Below are positions 1 to 11,718 of a DNA stretch of 15,393 nt, one piece after another. A model generated the notes under the pieces. The model had not been told where the DNA came from. It did not search any database and saw only the letters and a list, made by a program, of their open reading frames with translations. Within the stretch, counting starts at the first letter, position 1. Every line of letters begins with the position of its first letter. The translations under genes and the position numbers were made by a program. This DNA comes from Candidatus Pelagibacter sp. (GTDB taxonomy: Bacteria > Pseudomonadota > Alphaproteobacteria > Pelagibacterales > Pelagibacteraceae). Where the stretch lies: the NCBI GenBank assembly GCA_028227525.1, contig JAOJAE010000018.1, positions 1 through 15,393 on the forward strand, given 5' to 3'.

Positions 1-154
1 GCTAACTGAAAACTTTAGCTCTAAAATAAAATTAAACTACAAACATGACGAAAGTTTAATAGGAGGTTTAATAGTACAAGTTGGTAGTACTATGGTGGAT
101 ACCTCAATTAAAAATAAATTACAACAAATCGAAAACAGAATGGTAGAGGCATAA
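1..154 (+). CDS. atpH: ATP synthase F1 delta subunit, C-terminal end (partial)
   Basis: The open frame enters from the left edge (first full codon at 2) and ends with TAA at 152-154, giving about 50 C-terminal residues. They include LIGGLIVQVGSTMVDTSIKNK, the conserved C-terminal pattern of the F1 delta subunit (OSCP family), which links the stator b subunits to the top of the alpha3beta3 head. The TAA is followed at once by the atpA ATG with no gap, as expected in an atpHAGDC operon. A GAGG at 146-149, inside this gene, is well placed as the ribosome-binding site of atpA, so translation of the two genes is probably coupled. The 5' part lies outside the window. Confidence 0.93.
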   Translation, partial: LTENFSSKIKLNYKHDESLIGGLIVQVGSTMVDTSIKNKLQQIENRMVEA

Positions 155-1690
155 ATGGAAATAAATCCTTCAGAAGTAACAAAAATACTTAAAGAACAAA
201 TTAAAAATTTTGGTGATAAAGCAGAAGTAACTGAGGTTGGTCAAGTTTTATCAGTAGGAGATGGTATAGCTAGAATTTATGGTCTTGATAATGTTCAGGC
301 TGGAGAGATGGTTGAATTTGCAGATGGATCTAAAGGTATGGCCTTAAACTTAGAAAGTGAAAACGTTGGGGTAGTAATTTTTGGAGACGATAGAAATATT
401 AAAGAAGGTGATACTGTCAAAAGAACTGGAAACATTGTTGATACTCCAGTTGGAAAAGAATTATTAGGTAGAGTTGTTGATGGATTAGGAAATCCAATTG
501 ATGGTAAGGGACCTTTAGATAAAAGTGTTAAAAAAAGTAGGGTAGAAGTTAAAGCTCCAGGAATTATTCCAAGACAATCAGTTAGTGAGCCTATGCAAAC
601 TGGTCTAAAATCTATTGATAGTCTGGTTCCAGTCGGAAGAGGCCAGCGTGAATTAATTATTGGTGATAGACAAACAGGTAAAACTGCAGTTGCGATTGAT
701 GCGATTATAAACCAAAAGAAAATAAATGAATCTGGTGATGAAAAACAAAAACTTTATTGTATTTATGTTGCTATCGGTCAAAAAAGATCAACTGTAAGAC
801 AAATTCAAAAAACATTAGAAGAGGCTGGGGCAATGGAATATACAACTATCGTTGCAGCAACTGCGTCTGACTCTGCACCACTTCAGTTTTTAGCACCTTA
901 TACTGGTTGTACCATGGGTGAATATTTTAGAGATAATGGAATGCATGGATTAATTATTTATGATGATTTATCTAAGCAGGCTGTTGCTTATAGACAAATG
1001 TCTCTATTATTAAGAAGACCTCCAGGGCGTGAAGCTTATCCTGGTGATGTATTCTATCTACATAGTAGACTATTAGAAAGAGCAGCTAAGTTAAGTGATG
1101 AACATGGTGGAGGTTCTTTAACAGCACTTCCAATTATTGAAACACAAGGTGGTGACGTATCAGCGTTTATTCCAACTAACGTAATTTCAATTACAGATGG
1201 TCAAATTTTTTTAGAAACTGAACTTTTTAACCAAGGGATTAGACCTGCAATTAACGTAGGTTTATCTGTTTCCAGGGTTGGTTCTTCAGCACAAACAAAA
1301 GCGATGAAAAAAGTTTCTGGATCAATGAAATTGGAATTAGCACAGTACAGAGAGATGGCTGCTTTTGCTCAATTTGGTTCTGATTTAGATGCATCAACAC
1401 AGCAACTTTTAAATAGAGGTTCTAAATTAACTGAACTTCTTAAACAAAAACAATATTCACCAATGACAGTAGCAGAGCAAGTAATATCAGTCTTCTGTGG
1501 AGTAAAAGGTTACTTGGATGATATTGAATTAAAAGACATTGCTGAGTTTGAAAACAAAATCATTGAAAAATGTAAGTCTGATAAACCTGAGATAATTGAG
1601 TCAATTCAAAGTTCAGGTAAACTTGAAGATGATAAGGAAAAATTACTAATTGAAGTAATTACTCAATTAAAGGAAAACTTTAAATCTTAA
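155..1690 (+). CDS. atpA: ATP synthase F1 alpha subunit
   Basis: Alpha subunit of the F1 head, 511 residues, the normal family length. It provides the non-catalytic nucleotide sites and contributes an arginine to each catalytic site at the alpha/beta interface. Visible features are the N-terminal beta-barrel (about 25-92), the Walker A loop GDRQTGKT at 170-177, the Walker B region LIIYDD at 266-271, and VSRVGSSAQ near 372-380 with the arginine finger at Arg374. The helical C-terminal domain follows. The start ATG lies directly after the atpH stop and 5 bases after a GAGG. It is followed by atpG after 6 bases. It acts at the inner face of the cytoplasmic membrane. Nothing is missing or odd. 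Confidence 0.98.
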   Translation: MEINPSEVTKILKEQIKNFGDKAEVTEVGQVLSVGDGIARIYGLDNVQAGEMVEFADGSKGMALNLESENVGVVIFGDDRNIKEGDTVKRTGNIVDTPVGKELLGRVVDGLGNPIDGKGPLDKSVKKSRVEVKAPGIIPRQSVSEPMQTGLKSIDSLVPVGRGQRELIIGDRQTGKTAVAIDAIINQKKINESGDEKQKLYCIYVAIGQKRSTVRQIQKTLEEAGAMEYTTIVAATASDSAPLQFLAPYTGCTMGEYFRDNGMHGLIIYDDLSKQAVAYRQMSLLLRRPPGREAYPGDVFYLHSRLLERAAKLSDEHGGGSLTALPIIETQGGDVSAFIPTNVISITDGQIFLETELFNQGIRPAINVGLSVSRVGSSAQTKAMKKVSGSMKLELAQYREMAAFAQFGSDLDASTQQLLNRGSKLTELLKQKQYSPMTVAEQVISVFCGVKGYLDDIELKDIAEFENKIIEKCKSDKPEIIESIQSSGKLEDDKEKLLIEVITQLKENFKS

Positions 1691-1696
1691 TTTATT

Positions 1697-3992
<2,296 letters not shown>

Positions 3993-3993
<1 letters not shown>

Positions 3994-4385
3994 TGAGCGA
4001 AGAGTTTAAGGTTGAAATAGTTAACCCAGAAAAATCTTTTTTGATTAAAGAGGATGTTTCTGAAGTTGTAGTACCTGCATTTGAAGGAGAGATGGGAATA
4101 CTTAAAGATCATATTTCTATCATTTCATTTTTAAAGCCAGGTATCATCAAAATTTTATCAAAATCTGGTGATGAAAATTATTATGTTGAAGATGGAATTG
4201 TTGAATTTAAAAATAACAACTTATCAATTCTTACAAGTTCAATATTTAATCTCACAGATTTAGATAAATCTAAACAACAAGATTTACTTAAATTGGCAGA
4301 AGAAGAAGCAAGTAATCCTGAAATTAATGATCAATCTAAATATTTGGTTGATCAAAAAATTGAAGTATTAAGATCTCTTAATTAA
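3993..4385 (+). CDS. atpC: ATP synthase F1 epsilon subunit
   Basis: Rotor foot and regulatory subunit of F1, 130 residues. The N-terminal beta-sandwich (about 4-85) is recognisable from FKVEIVNPEKSF, then VPAFEGEMGILKDHISIISFLKPGIIKI, which matches the conserved GEMGVLPGHxPLL...LKPG pattern of the family. A short helical tail follows. The ATG shares one base with the atpD stop. It is the last gene of the atp block and converges with rppH: the stop codons of the two genes lie inside one 8-base palindrome at 4378-4385. The beta-sandwich glycines are kept, while the tail is weakly conserved, as is usual. Confidence 0.95.
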
Positions 4386-4395
4386 TAATTTTTTT
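4367..4395 (+). terminator. Possible weak terminator at the atpC/rppH convergence
   Basis: Seven-base arms ATTAAGA (4367-4373) and TCTTAAT (4376-4382) flank only TC, so a realistic RNA hairpin has about six AU-rich pairs with a four-base loop. After a six-base gap a T7 run lies at 4389-4395. On the other strand a T6 run also lies a short way beyond the hairpin. It sits across both stop codons, where a two-way terminator would be expected. The stem is weak and the T tract is not adjacent, so this is tentative. Confidence 0.3.
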
Positions 4396-4854
4396 AACTT
4401 TTTCTTGAAGTTCTTTGTAAACGTGTAGTTTAAAGTCCACTACAACTTCGGTGATTTGATCAAGGTTTATCCATTTCCAATCTAAAAATTCTGGATTTTT
4501 AGTTTTAATATTTATCTCTTTTTCATCTCCAGTAAATTTCATTAAAAACCATTTTTGTTTTTGGCCTTTATATTTACCTTTCCATATAATTCCTAATAAA
4601 CGATCAGGAAGTTCATAAGTGATTGTGCCATCTAATTCTTTTATTAATTCTACACTTTTAACACTAGTTTCTTCTTCTAGTTCTCTGTAGGCAGCTTTTA
4701 AAAAATCTTCACCTTCATCAACACCACCTTGGGGCATTTGCCAAAATTTTTTTGCATTATCTATTCTTCTTGCAACAAAAACTTTATTATCATCATTTAA
4801 TAAAATTATTCCCACCCCATTTCTTAGAGGTAGTTCACTAAAATCTTTATTCAT
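4378..4854 (-). CDS. rppH: RNA 5'-pyrophosphohydrolase (Nudix, RppH/NudH type)
   Basis: Nudix hydrolase of 158 residues, close in length and layout to alphaproteobacterial RppH. RppH removes pyrophosphate from the 5' triphosphate of mRNAs (and hydrolyses dinucleoside polyphosphates in vitro), opening them to RNase E decay. The N-terminal RNGVGIILLN and VFVARR, then WQMPQGGVDEGED, are typical of the RppH/IalA group. The Nudix box spans 43-65, with Glu49 and REL-EE at 57-62 providing the metal ligands. The usual glycine near the end of the box is Ser64 (EETSV). The ATG follows the peptidase stop after one base (TAA-T-ATG), so it is the last gene of the minus-strand block. Substrate choice among Nudix enzymes cannot be proven from sequence. 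Confidence 0.9.
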   Translation of the reverse strand: MNKDFSELPLRNGVGIILLNDDNKVFVARRIDNAKKFWQMPQGGVDEGEDFLKAAYRELEEETSVKSVELIKELDGTITYELPDRLLGIIWKGKYKGQKQKWFLMKFTGDEKEINIKTKNPEFLDWKWINLDQITEVVVDFKLHVYKELQEKVKKIIN

Positions 4855-4855
4855 A

Positions 4856-5995
4856 TTATCCGTTTAGTAGTTTTATTGCGTAATTTAATTGATTATCAGT
4901 ATCAGTTTTAATTCTAAAATCTTCACCTTCTTCATTCACTTCAATATCAGGTATTACACCAACTTCAGATATAGATTTTCCAGATGGAAGATAATATTTA
5001 GCAACTGTCAATCTGATAGCTCCTTTATTTTTTAAAGGAATTATTGATTGAACAGATCCTTTCCCATAACTGTTTTCTCCAAGTATAATTGCTCTTTTAT
5101 GATCTTTGAGAGCTCCAGCAACAATTTCTGAAGCAGATGCAGAGCCATAGTTAATCAGCACTAACAATGGTTTTCCATCAGTAATATCTCCTTTTTTTGC
5201 AAACCATTTTCTATTTTCTGATTTTTTTCTACTTTTTGTTGATACTATTTCTCCATTTTCTAGAAAAAAGTCAGATATTTTTATTGCTTGTGTTAATAGT
5301 CCACCAGGATTATTTCTTAGATCCAGTATGAATGCTTTCAAATTTTCATTTTCTTTTAACTTTTTAATCTTTTTTTTAATTTGATCACTACTGTTGTCAT
5401 TGAAAGAAGTTAATCGGATATAACCAATATTATTTTCCAAAAGATCTGATTTAACAGATTGAACTTCAATTATTTCTCTTGTTATGGTGAATGTAAGAGC
5501 TCTTTTTACTCCTCTTCGTCTTATAGTGAGCTCAATATCGGTACCTACTAGACCTCTCATTAGATCAACTGCTTCACTTAATGATTTTCCCTGAACCTGA
5601 ATATCATTTATTTTTACAATATAGTCTCCAGCTTTAATACCTGCTTTTGATGCCGGAGTATCATCTATAGGAGTTATAACTTTTACAACACCAGCCTCCA
5701 TACTAACTTCAATTCCAAGACCGCCAAACTCTCCACTAGTTTCTGTTTGCATCTCCTGAAATATTTCTGGAGACATGTAAGCTGAATATGGATCAAGTGA
5801 TTGAAGAAGACCATTAATAGCAGAGTCCATGCTTTCAGACTGATCAATTTCATCTACATATTCTTTATTTATTTTTTCAAGAACCTCTCCAAATAAATCA
5901 ATTTTTTTATAAATATCTATTTCAGCTGAGTTTATTGAGTTTGAGAAAACAAAAGAGGATAAAAAAATTATTAAATAAAATTGAATTTTTTTCAT
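4856..5995 (-). CDS. ctpA: Carboxyl-terminal processing protease, S41 family, periplasmic
   Basis: Serine protease of the CtpA/Prc family with a Ser-Lys dyad, cutting proteins near their C-terminus in the periplasm. I place the start at the ATG at 5995-5993, giving 379 residues. It begins with a Sec-type signal peptide (MKKIQFYLIIFLSSF..., hydrophobic to about 18, likely cut near residue 24). It also forms a 4-base ATGA overlap with the rsfS stop. A longer in-frame start at 6031 would put twelve charged residues before the signal and overlap rsfS by 40 bases. In this numbering the PDZ domain covers about 88-163, LDLRNNPGGLL lies near 225-235, and the dyad is Ser287 (GSASASEI) and Lys312 (YGKGSVQS), 25 residues apart as in the family. 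The next gene, rppH, follows after one base. Confidence 0.92.
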   Translation of the reverse strand: MKKIQFYLIIFLSSFVFSNSINSAEIDIYKKIDLFGEVLEKINKEYVDEIDQSESMDSAINGLLQSLDPYSAYMSPEIFQEMQTETSGEFGGLGIEVSMEAGVVKVITPIDDTPASKAGIKAGDYIVKINDIQVQGKSLSEAVDLMRGLVGTDIELTIRRRGVKRALTFTITREIIEVQSVKSDLLENNIGYIRLTSFNDNSSDQIKKKIKKLKENENLKAFILDLRNNPGGLLTQAIKISDFFLENGEIVSTKSRKKSENRKWFAKKGDITDGKPLLVLINYGSASASEIVAGALKDHKRAIILGENSYGKGSVQSIIPLKNKGAIRLTVAKYYLPSGKSISEVGVIPDIEVNEEGEDFRIKTDTDNQLNYAIKLLNG

Positions 5996-6342
5996 ATTAT
6001 TACTTTTTCTTTTGGAATTAGTTCTGACCAAATTTTTTCAAGTTCATAAAACTTTCTTTTTTCAGGATGAAAAATATGAACAATCAGATCAATTCCATCA
6101 ACTAGTTTCCACTCATTACTTTCTTTACCTTCTATTTTCGAATTTTTAATGCCATTGTCTTTTAATTTTTCTAAGACCTGCTCTGATAAAGACTGAATAT
6201 GTCTTGATGAAGTTCCACTTGCAATGATCATATAGTCAGCCATTGAACTTTTATCTTTAAGGTCAATGGTTACTATGTCTTGCGCTTTATTAAGATCCAG
6301 TGTGTCAATTACAACTGATTTAAGATCTGAAATTTTATCCAT
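5992..6342 (-). CDS. rsfS: Ribosomal silencing factor RsfS
   Basis: RsfS (DUF143/Iojap family), 116 residues, normal length. It binds L14 on the 50S subunit and blocks subunit joining when nutrients are scarce. Conserved stretches are DYMIIASGTSSRHIQSL (36-52), EWKLVDGIDLIVHIF (77-91) and HPEKRKFYELEKIW (92-105). It lies 17 bases after nadD, the usual alphaproteobacterial order. Its stop overlaps the start of the S41 peptidase by 4 bases (ATGA). In many relatives rlmH, the 23S rRNA methyltransferase gene, follows rsfS; here there is no room for it. No strong ribosome-binding site is seen; the start context is TTAATTAATG. Confidence 0.95.
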   Translation of the reverse strand: MDKISDLKSVVIDTLDLNKAQDIVTIDLKDKSSMADYMIIASGTSSRHIQSLSEQVLEKLKDNGIKNSKIEGKESNEWKLVDGIDLIVHIFHPEKRKFYELEKIWSELIPKEKVII

Positions 6343-6359
6343 TAATTAAAATAAGACTA

Positions 6360-6881
6360 TCAAATTTTTCTTAATTGAGAAGATGAAATGTTGACTTTCT
6401 TAAATTCAACAAATGTGAGAGTTTTATTGGTTAGACTCTTAAATGTCTTTGATTTTAATGAATTTTTTTTATACCCATGACGATCAAATACAACGATATT
6501 ACATTTTTGTGAAATTAATTTAGATTTGAACCATTTATGAAAGTTAATTAAGTTATCTGCTCCCATTAAAAAAAAAATTTCAAAGTTATTATTCTTTTTA
6601 ATATGGTTAATTAAATCAATAGTTTTGTTAGATTTTATAGTATTTTCATAAAATTTTACTTTTATAAAAGAATTCAATCCTATTATTTTTTTACAATCCT
6701 TTATCCTTTTTAATATGGGTGTCTTGCTTTCAGCTTTTAGTGGATTTTTTTTTGTTACTGCCCAAATAATTTTTTCAAGTTTAAATCTTCTTTTAGCTTC
6801 TTTAGATATTGCTAGATGACCTTTGTGTGCTGGATCAAACGAGCCACCTAAAATTCCAATTTTTATTTTTTTTGTATTCAA
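6360..6881 (-). CDS. nadD: Nicotinate-nucleotide adenylyltransferase (TTG start, short C-terminus)
   Basis: NadD joins ATP and nicotinate mononucleotide to make deamido-NAD, in NAD synthesis. Nucleotidyltransferase motifs are present: GGSFDPAHKGH at 12-22 (the GxFDPxHxGH loop with the catalytic histidines), FFLMGADNL at 103-111 with FHKW at 114-117, and ISSSQLR at 165-171 (the ISSTxIR motif). The start codon is TTG at 6881-6879. An in-frame stop lies four codons upstream and no ATG occurs before the GGSFDP motif, so TTG is the only good choice. The gene begins one base after the proA stop. At 173 residues it is shorter than most NadD proteins (roughly 190-215) and stops two residues after the ISSSQLR motif. 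The usual YLVP-type tail helix is absent. Confidence 0.9.
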   Translation of the reverse strand: MNTKKIKIGILGGSFDPAHKGHLAISKEAKRRFKLEKIIWAVTKKNPLKAESKTPILKRIKDCKKIIGLNSFIKVKFYENTIKSNKTIDLINHIKKNNNFEIFFLMGADNLINFHKWFKSKLISQKCNIVVFDRHGYKKNSLKSKTFKSLTNKTLTFVEFKKVNISSSQLRKI

Positions 6882-6882
6882 T

Positions 6883-8133
6883 TTATTTTCTTATTTTTCC
6901 TTTACTTGAAATTTCATATTTGTATGAAACTAATTGCTCTAGGCCCACAGGTCCTCTTGGGGGAAGTGTATTTGTGGATATGCCCACTTCTCCACCAAAG
7001 CCAAATTCACCACCATCAGCAAATTGAGTTGAGGTATTATGCATTGCAATAGAACTTTTTACATTTTTTAAAAATTTGTTAGCTGTTTTTTTATTTTTAG
7101 TAATAATTGAGTCGGTATGCATGGTTCCATATTTATTTATATGATTGATAGCTTCCTCAGAGCTTTTAACAACTTTAACTGATACAGCAGCTGTCAAATA
7201 TTCTGTAGACCAATCTTTTTCTTTAGCGGGATAAACTTTACCATTATAATATTTCCTTAAGATATTATCGCCATATATTTTACAATTTTCATCTTCAAGT
7301 TTTTTTAAAATTGGATTGCAAAATTTTTTAACTATTTTTTCATGAAGCAAAATAGTTTCAGTTGCGCCACAAATTGCTGTATTTCTTAATTTTGCATTAT
7401 AAACAATATTTGATGCCATTTTTAATTCTGCATCTTTGTCAACAAACGTATGACAAATGCCTTCCAAGTGACCAATTATAGGAACTGTAGAAAACTCTTG
7501 AACTCTTTTAACTAAGTTTTTTCCACCTCTAGGAATTATTACATCAATGTACTTTTTCATTTTGGAAAGCATGATATCGACCATTTTTCTATTTTTAGAG
7601 TCTACAAACTGAATATAATTTTCATCCACATTATTTTTTTTTAGAGCTAGTCGAAATAATTTTGCTAAAATTCTGTTGGTATTTATAGCCTCTGATCCAC
7701 CTTTTAGAATTACTGCATTACCAGATTTGAAGCACAGACCTGCTACATCAGATGTTACATTGGGTCTACTTTCAAAAATAACGCCAATAACACCAATTGG
7801 TATTGTCACTCTTTTAATATTTAACCCATTAGGTCTACTCCATTTTTTTAGAGTTACATTTACAGGGTCTTTAAGTTTAGAAATTTTATTTATAGAGTCA
7901 CTAATGTTTTTTAGTTTTATTTCATTTATCTCAAGTCTGCTAATTAGGTTTTCTTTAATTCCTTTATTTTTAGCAAATTTAACATCTTTTAAGTTTTCTC
8001 TTAGAATCAATTTTTTTTCTTTATCAAGTAATTTGGCGTAAAAATTTAAAACTTTATTTTTGGTATTGATATCAACTTTTCTCTCTGATGCTTTTCTACT
8101 CTTGATACCAATCAATTTCATTATTTTACTCAT
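6883..8133 (-). CDS. proA: Gamma-glutamyl phosphate reductase
   Basis: Second step of proline synthesis: NADPH-dependent reduction of gamma-glutamyl phosphate to glutamate semialdehyde. At 416 residues it has normal family length. It is an aldehyde-dehydrogenase-fold enzyme with IPIGVIGVIFESRPNVTSD (111-129), the cofactor-side LCFKSGNAVILKGGSEA (133-149), the ProA signature region GHLEGICHTFVD (221-232), and Cys255 in NTAICGATET as the catalytic thiol. It starts one base after the proB stop with a GAGG six bases before the ATG; a second in-frame ATG four codons in is less well placed. The pairing with proB supports substrate channelling of the labile phosphate intermediate. It is lysine-rich, like its neighbours, and shows no damage. 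Confidence 0.96.
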   Translation of the reverse strand: MSKIMKLIGIKSRKASERKVDINTKNKVLNFYAKLLDKEKKLILRENLKDVKFAKNKGIKENLISRLEINEIKLKNISDSINKISKLKDPVNVTLKKWSRPNGLNIKRVTIPIGVIGVIFESRPNVTSDVAGLCFKSGNAVILKGGSEAINTNRILAKLFRLALKKNNVDENYIQFVDSKNRKMVDIMLSKMKKYIDVIIPRGGKNLVKRVQEFSTVPIIGHLEGICHTFVDKDAELKMASNIVYNAKLRNTAICGATETILLHEKIVKKFCNPILKKLEDENCKIYGDNILRKYYNGKVYPAKEKDWSTEYLTAAVSVKVVKSSEEAINHINKYGTMHTDSIITKNKKTANKFLKNVKSSIAMHNTSTQFADGGEFGFGGEVGISTNTLPPRGPVGLEQLVSYKYEISSKGKIRK

Positions 8134-8134
8134 A

Positions 8135-10238
<2,104 letters not shown>

Positions 10239-10241
10239 CTA

Positions 10242-10496
10242 TTAATTGGGTTTTACTGAAACGAAAGTTCTATCTGCTTTAGATTTTTTGAATACAACTT
10301 TACCTTTTACAACTGAAAAAATTGAATGATCTTTACCCATTCCTACATTTTCACCAGGAAAAATTTTTGTTCCTCTTTGTCTAACAATTATATTCCCAGG
10401 TATTACTGTTTCACCGCCATACTTTTTAACACCAAGCCTTCGCCCAGCACTATCTCTTCCGTTTCTCGATGATCCACCTGCTTTTTTTGTTGCCAT
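10242..10496 (-). CDS. rpmA: 50S ribosomal protein L27
   Basis: L27, 84 residues, normal length, whose N-terminal tail reaches the peptidyl-transferase centre. It starts [20 protein letters not shown] with the conserved LGVKKYGGE next, and [18 protein letters not shown] follows at 31-48. There is no N-terminal extension of the kind cleaved in Firmicutes. It lies 12 bases after rplU, with AGG six bases before the ATG. The L21-L27 pair occurs together in most bacterial genomes, and here it heads the minus-strand block. Confidence 0.97.
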   Translation of the reverse strand: MATKKAGGSSRNGRDSAGRRLGVKKYGGETVIPGNIIVRQRGTKIFPGENVGMGKDHSIFSVVKGKVVFKKSKADRTFVSVKPN

Positions 10497-10508
10497 AAGT
10501 TACCTAAT

Positions 10509-10922
10509 TTATTTATCTGTCGCTGTAGCTTTTTCTTTAACTTCAGCTTCAACCTTTTTAGTTGGTTTAACTATTTTTTCTGCTTCTGATAAAACTTTAC
10601 CATCTTTTGAAAAAATCTTATTAATTCTTATCATTGTGTGCTCTTGTCTATGACCATTTTTTCTTCTTGAATTTTGTCTTCTTCTCTTTTTGAAGATTAA
10701 AATAGTTCTATCTTTTCCATTTTTAATTAAATCAGCTTCTACTTTTGCCCCTGCAACTATAGGTGTCCCAACTTCAATAGTTTTATCATCACCATAGGCA
10801 AGGATTTCGTTAAATTCTATTTTTGAATCAGGTTTTGAATCTGGTAATTTTTCAATCTTAAGAATTTCCCCAGATTTTACTTTATATTGTTTTCCACCTG
10901 TTTTTATTACTGCGTATGACAT
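10509..10922 (-). CDS. rplU: 50S ribosomal protein L21 with basic-acidic C-terminal tail
   Basis: L21, a 50S protein that binds 23S rRNA. I chose the ATG at 10922, giving 137 residues beginning MSYAVIKTGGKQYKV, the family N-terminus. An in-frame ATG at 10976 would add 18 unrelated residues and lies on top of the predicted promoter. Family hallmarks are GGKQYKV (9-15), the central VGTPIVAGAKVEA (51-63) and the arginine/lysine-rich FKKRRRQNSRRKNGHRQ (77-93). After the core (to about 103) comes a roughly 30-residue tail rich in Lys, Glu and Ala, ending KATATDK. Such tails are common in alphaproteobacterial L21 and probably disordered. It is the first gene of the nine-gene minus-strand block. Confidence 0.96.
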   Translation of the reverse strand: MSYAVIKTGGKQYKVKSGEILKIEKLPDSKPDSKIEFNEILAYGDDKTIEVGTPIVAGAKVEADLIKNGKDRTILIFKKRRRQNSRRKNGHRQEHTMIRINKIFSKDGKVLSEAEKIVKPTKKVEAEVKEKATATDK

Positions 10923-10948
10923 AGTATGATTTAAATTTAAGTTACCGC

Positions 10949-10976
10949 AATATAGTTGCAGCAAAGTTATAGTCAA
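10949..10976 (-). promoter_or_regulatory. Sigma70-type promoter of rplU
   Basis: On the minus strand TTGACT (10976-10971) and TATATT (10954-10949) are separated by 16 bases, a good match to a housekeeping promoter. The predicted start is near 10942, leaving a leader of about 20 bases before the L21 ATG. It lies in the 64-base gap between gloB and rplU, the only sizeable gap on this strand below 13425. It is therefore the likely main promoter of the rplU-to-rppH block. Confidence 0.7.
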
Positions 10977-10986
10977 GTCGAATTAA

Positions 10987-11718
10987 CTAGAAATTATCCT
11001 TTAAATCTCTCAATTTTGAAAAGGATTCAACATTTTTTGCCCTAAGGAATATATTGCACTCTTTTTCATCTTTAAGAATAGAAGGGATAGTAGGAACATT
11101 TTTTTTAAGTTTTTCATTAATTTTGGTTATTTTCTTTTGTAGGTCTTGGTTTTGAGGGTCATGTTCAATACAAAATTTAGAGTTTTGAAGGGTGTACTCA
11201 TGACCACAATAAATTTTGGTATCTTCTGGTAATTTTTTTATTTTTGATAAAGATTCAAACATTTCTTTATAGGTTCCCTCAAAAATTTTTCCGCACCCTA
11301 ATGAAAATAAAGTGTCACCAGTAAATATTATTTTTTCATTGAAGAAATAAAAAGCAATATGACCAGTTGTATGACCAGGAATATGAATTATTTTTGCTTC
11401 GAAATTATCCTCTTTCCATATTTGATTATCTTCTACTAAAACATTTATTTCAGGAATTCTTTCAGCATCATGTTTATATCCAATTACAATGGAATCATAT
11501 TTTTCCTTTAATTCTATATTGCCACCAATATGATCAAAATGATGATGAGTATTTAAAATATATTTTAAATTAATATTTTCTTTTTTAATGAAATTTATTA
11601 TGGGTTTCGCTTCACTTGGATCGACTACACAGGCGTCTTTTTTATTTTCATCAATAATTAAATAGCTATAATTATCTTGCAAGCACGGAATAATCTCTAT
11701 CTTAATATTATTTTTCAA
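10987..11718 (-). CDS. gloB: Hydroxyacylglutathione hydrolase (glyoxalase II), TTG start
   Basis: Metallo-beta-lactamase-fold thiolesterase that hydrolyses S-lactoylglutathione to lactate and glutathione, the second step of methylglyoxal removal. Metal ligands are visible: THHHFDH at 57-63 (His58, His60, Asp62, His63), His116 in PGHTTGH, Asp135 in TGDTLF and His173 in YCGHEY. The family segment SLGCGKIFEGT lies at 139-149. At 243 residues it fits glyoxalase II, with a somewhat short C-terminal helical domain (about 175-243). The start is TTG at 11718-11716, inside the end of metW (11-base overlap), with GGGGA nine bases upstream. No ATG or GTG fits the N-terminus IKIEIIPCLQDNY. Other thiolester hydrolases of this fold are possible. 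Confidence 0.9.
   Translation of the reverse strand: MKNNIKIEIIPCLQDNYSYLIIDENKKDACVVDPSEAKPIINFIKKENINLKYILNTHHHFDHIGGNIELKEKYDSIVIGYKHDAERIPEINVLVEDNQIWKEDNFEAKIIHIPGHTTGHIAFYFFNEKIIFTGDTLFSLGCGKIFEGTYKEMFESLSKIKKLPEDTKIYCGHEYTLQNSKFCIEHDPQNQDLQKKITKINEKLKKNVPTIPSILKDEKECNIFLRAKNVESFSKLRDLKDNF

Noticed and set aside
199..218. Acidic stretch in AtpG (protein residues 199-218) as a possible insertion.
   Set aside because: A variable acidic linker is usual at this place in alphaproteobacterial gamma subunits; the total length is normal.
5996..6031. Longer start for the S41 peptidase at 6031 (twelve extra residues, MVRTNSKRKSNN).
   Set aside because: It would place charged residues before a clear signal peptide and overlap rsfS by 40 bases. 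The ATG at 5995 gives a clean signal peptide and an ATGA junction.
6809..7027. Plus-strand open frame spanning the proA/nadD junction.
   Set aside because: It is antisense to both real genes, with no family resemblance or ribosome-binding site.
7676..8041. Plus-strand open frame opposite proA.
   Set aside because: It is a hydrophobic-looking reverse complement of a lysine-rich gene, a common artefact in AT-rich DNA; it has no start signal.
10923..10976. Longer start for L21 at 10976.
   Set aside because: The added 18 residues do not match the family N-terminus and lie across the predicted promoter; MSYAVIKTGGKQY at 10922 is canonical.
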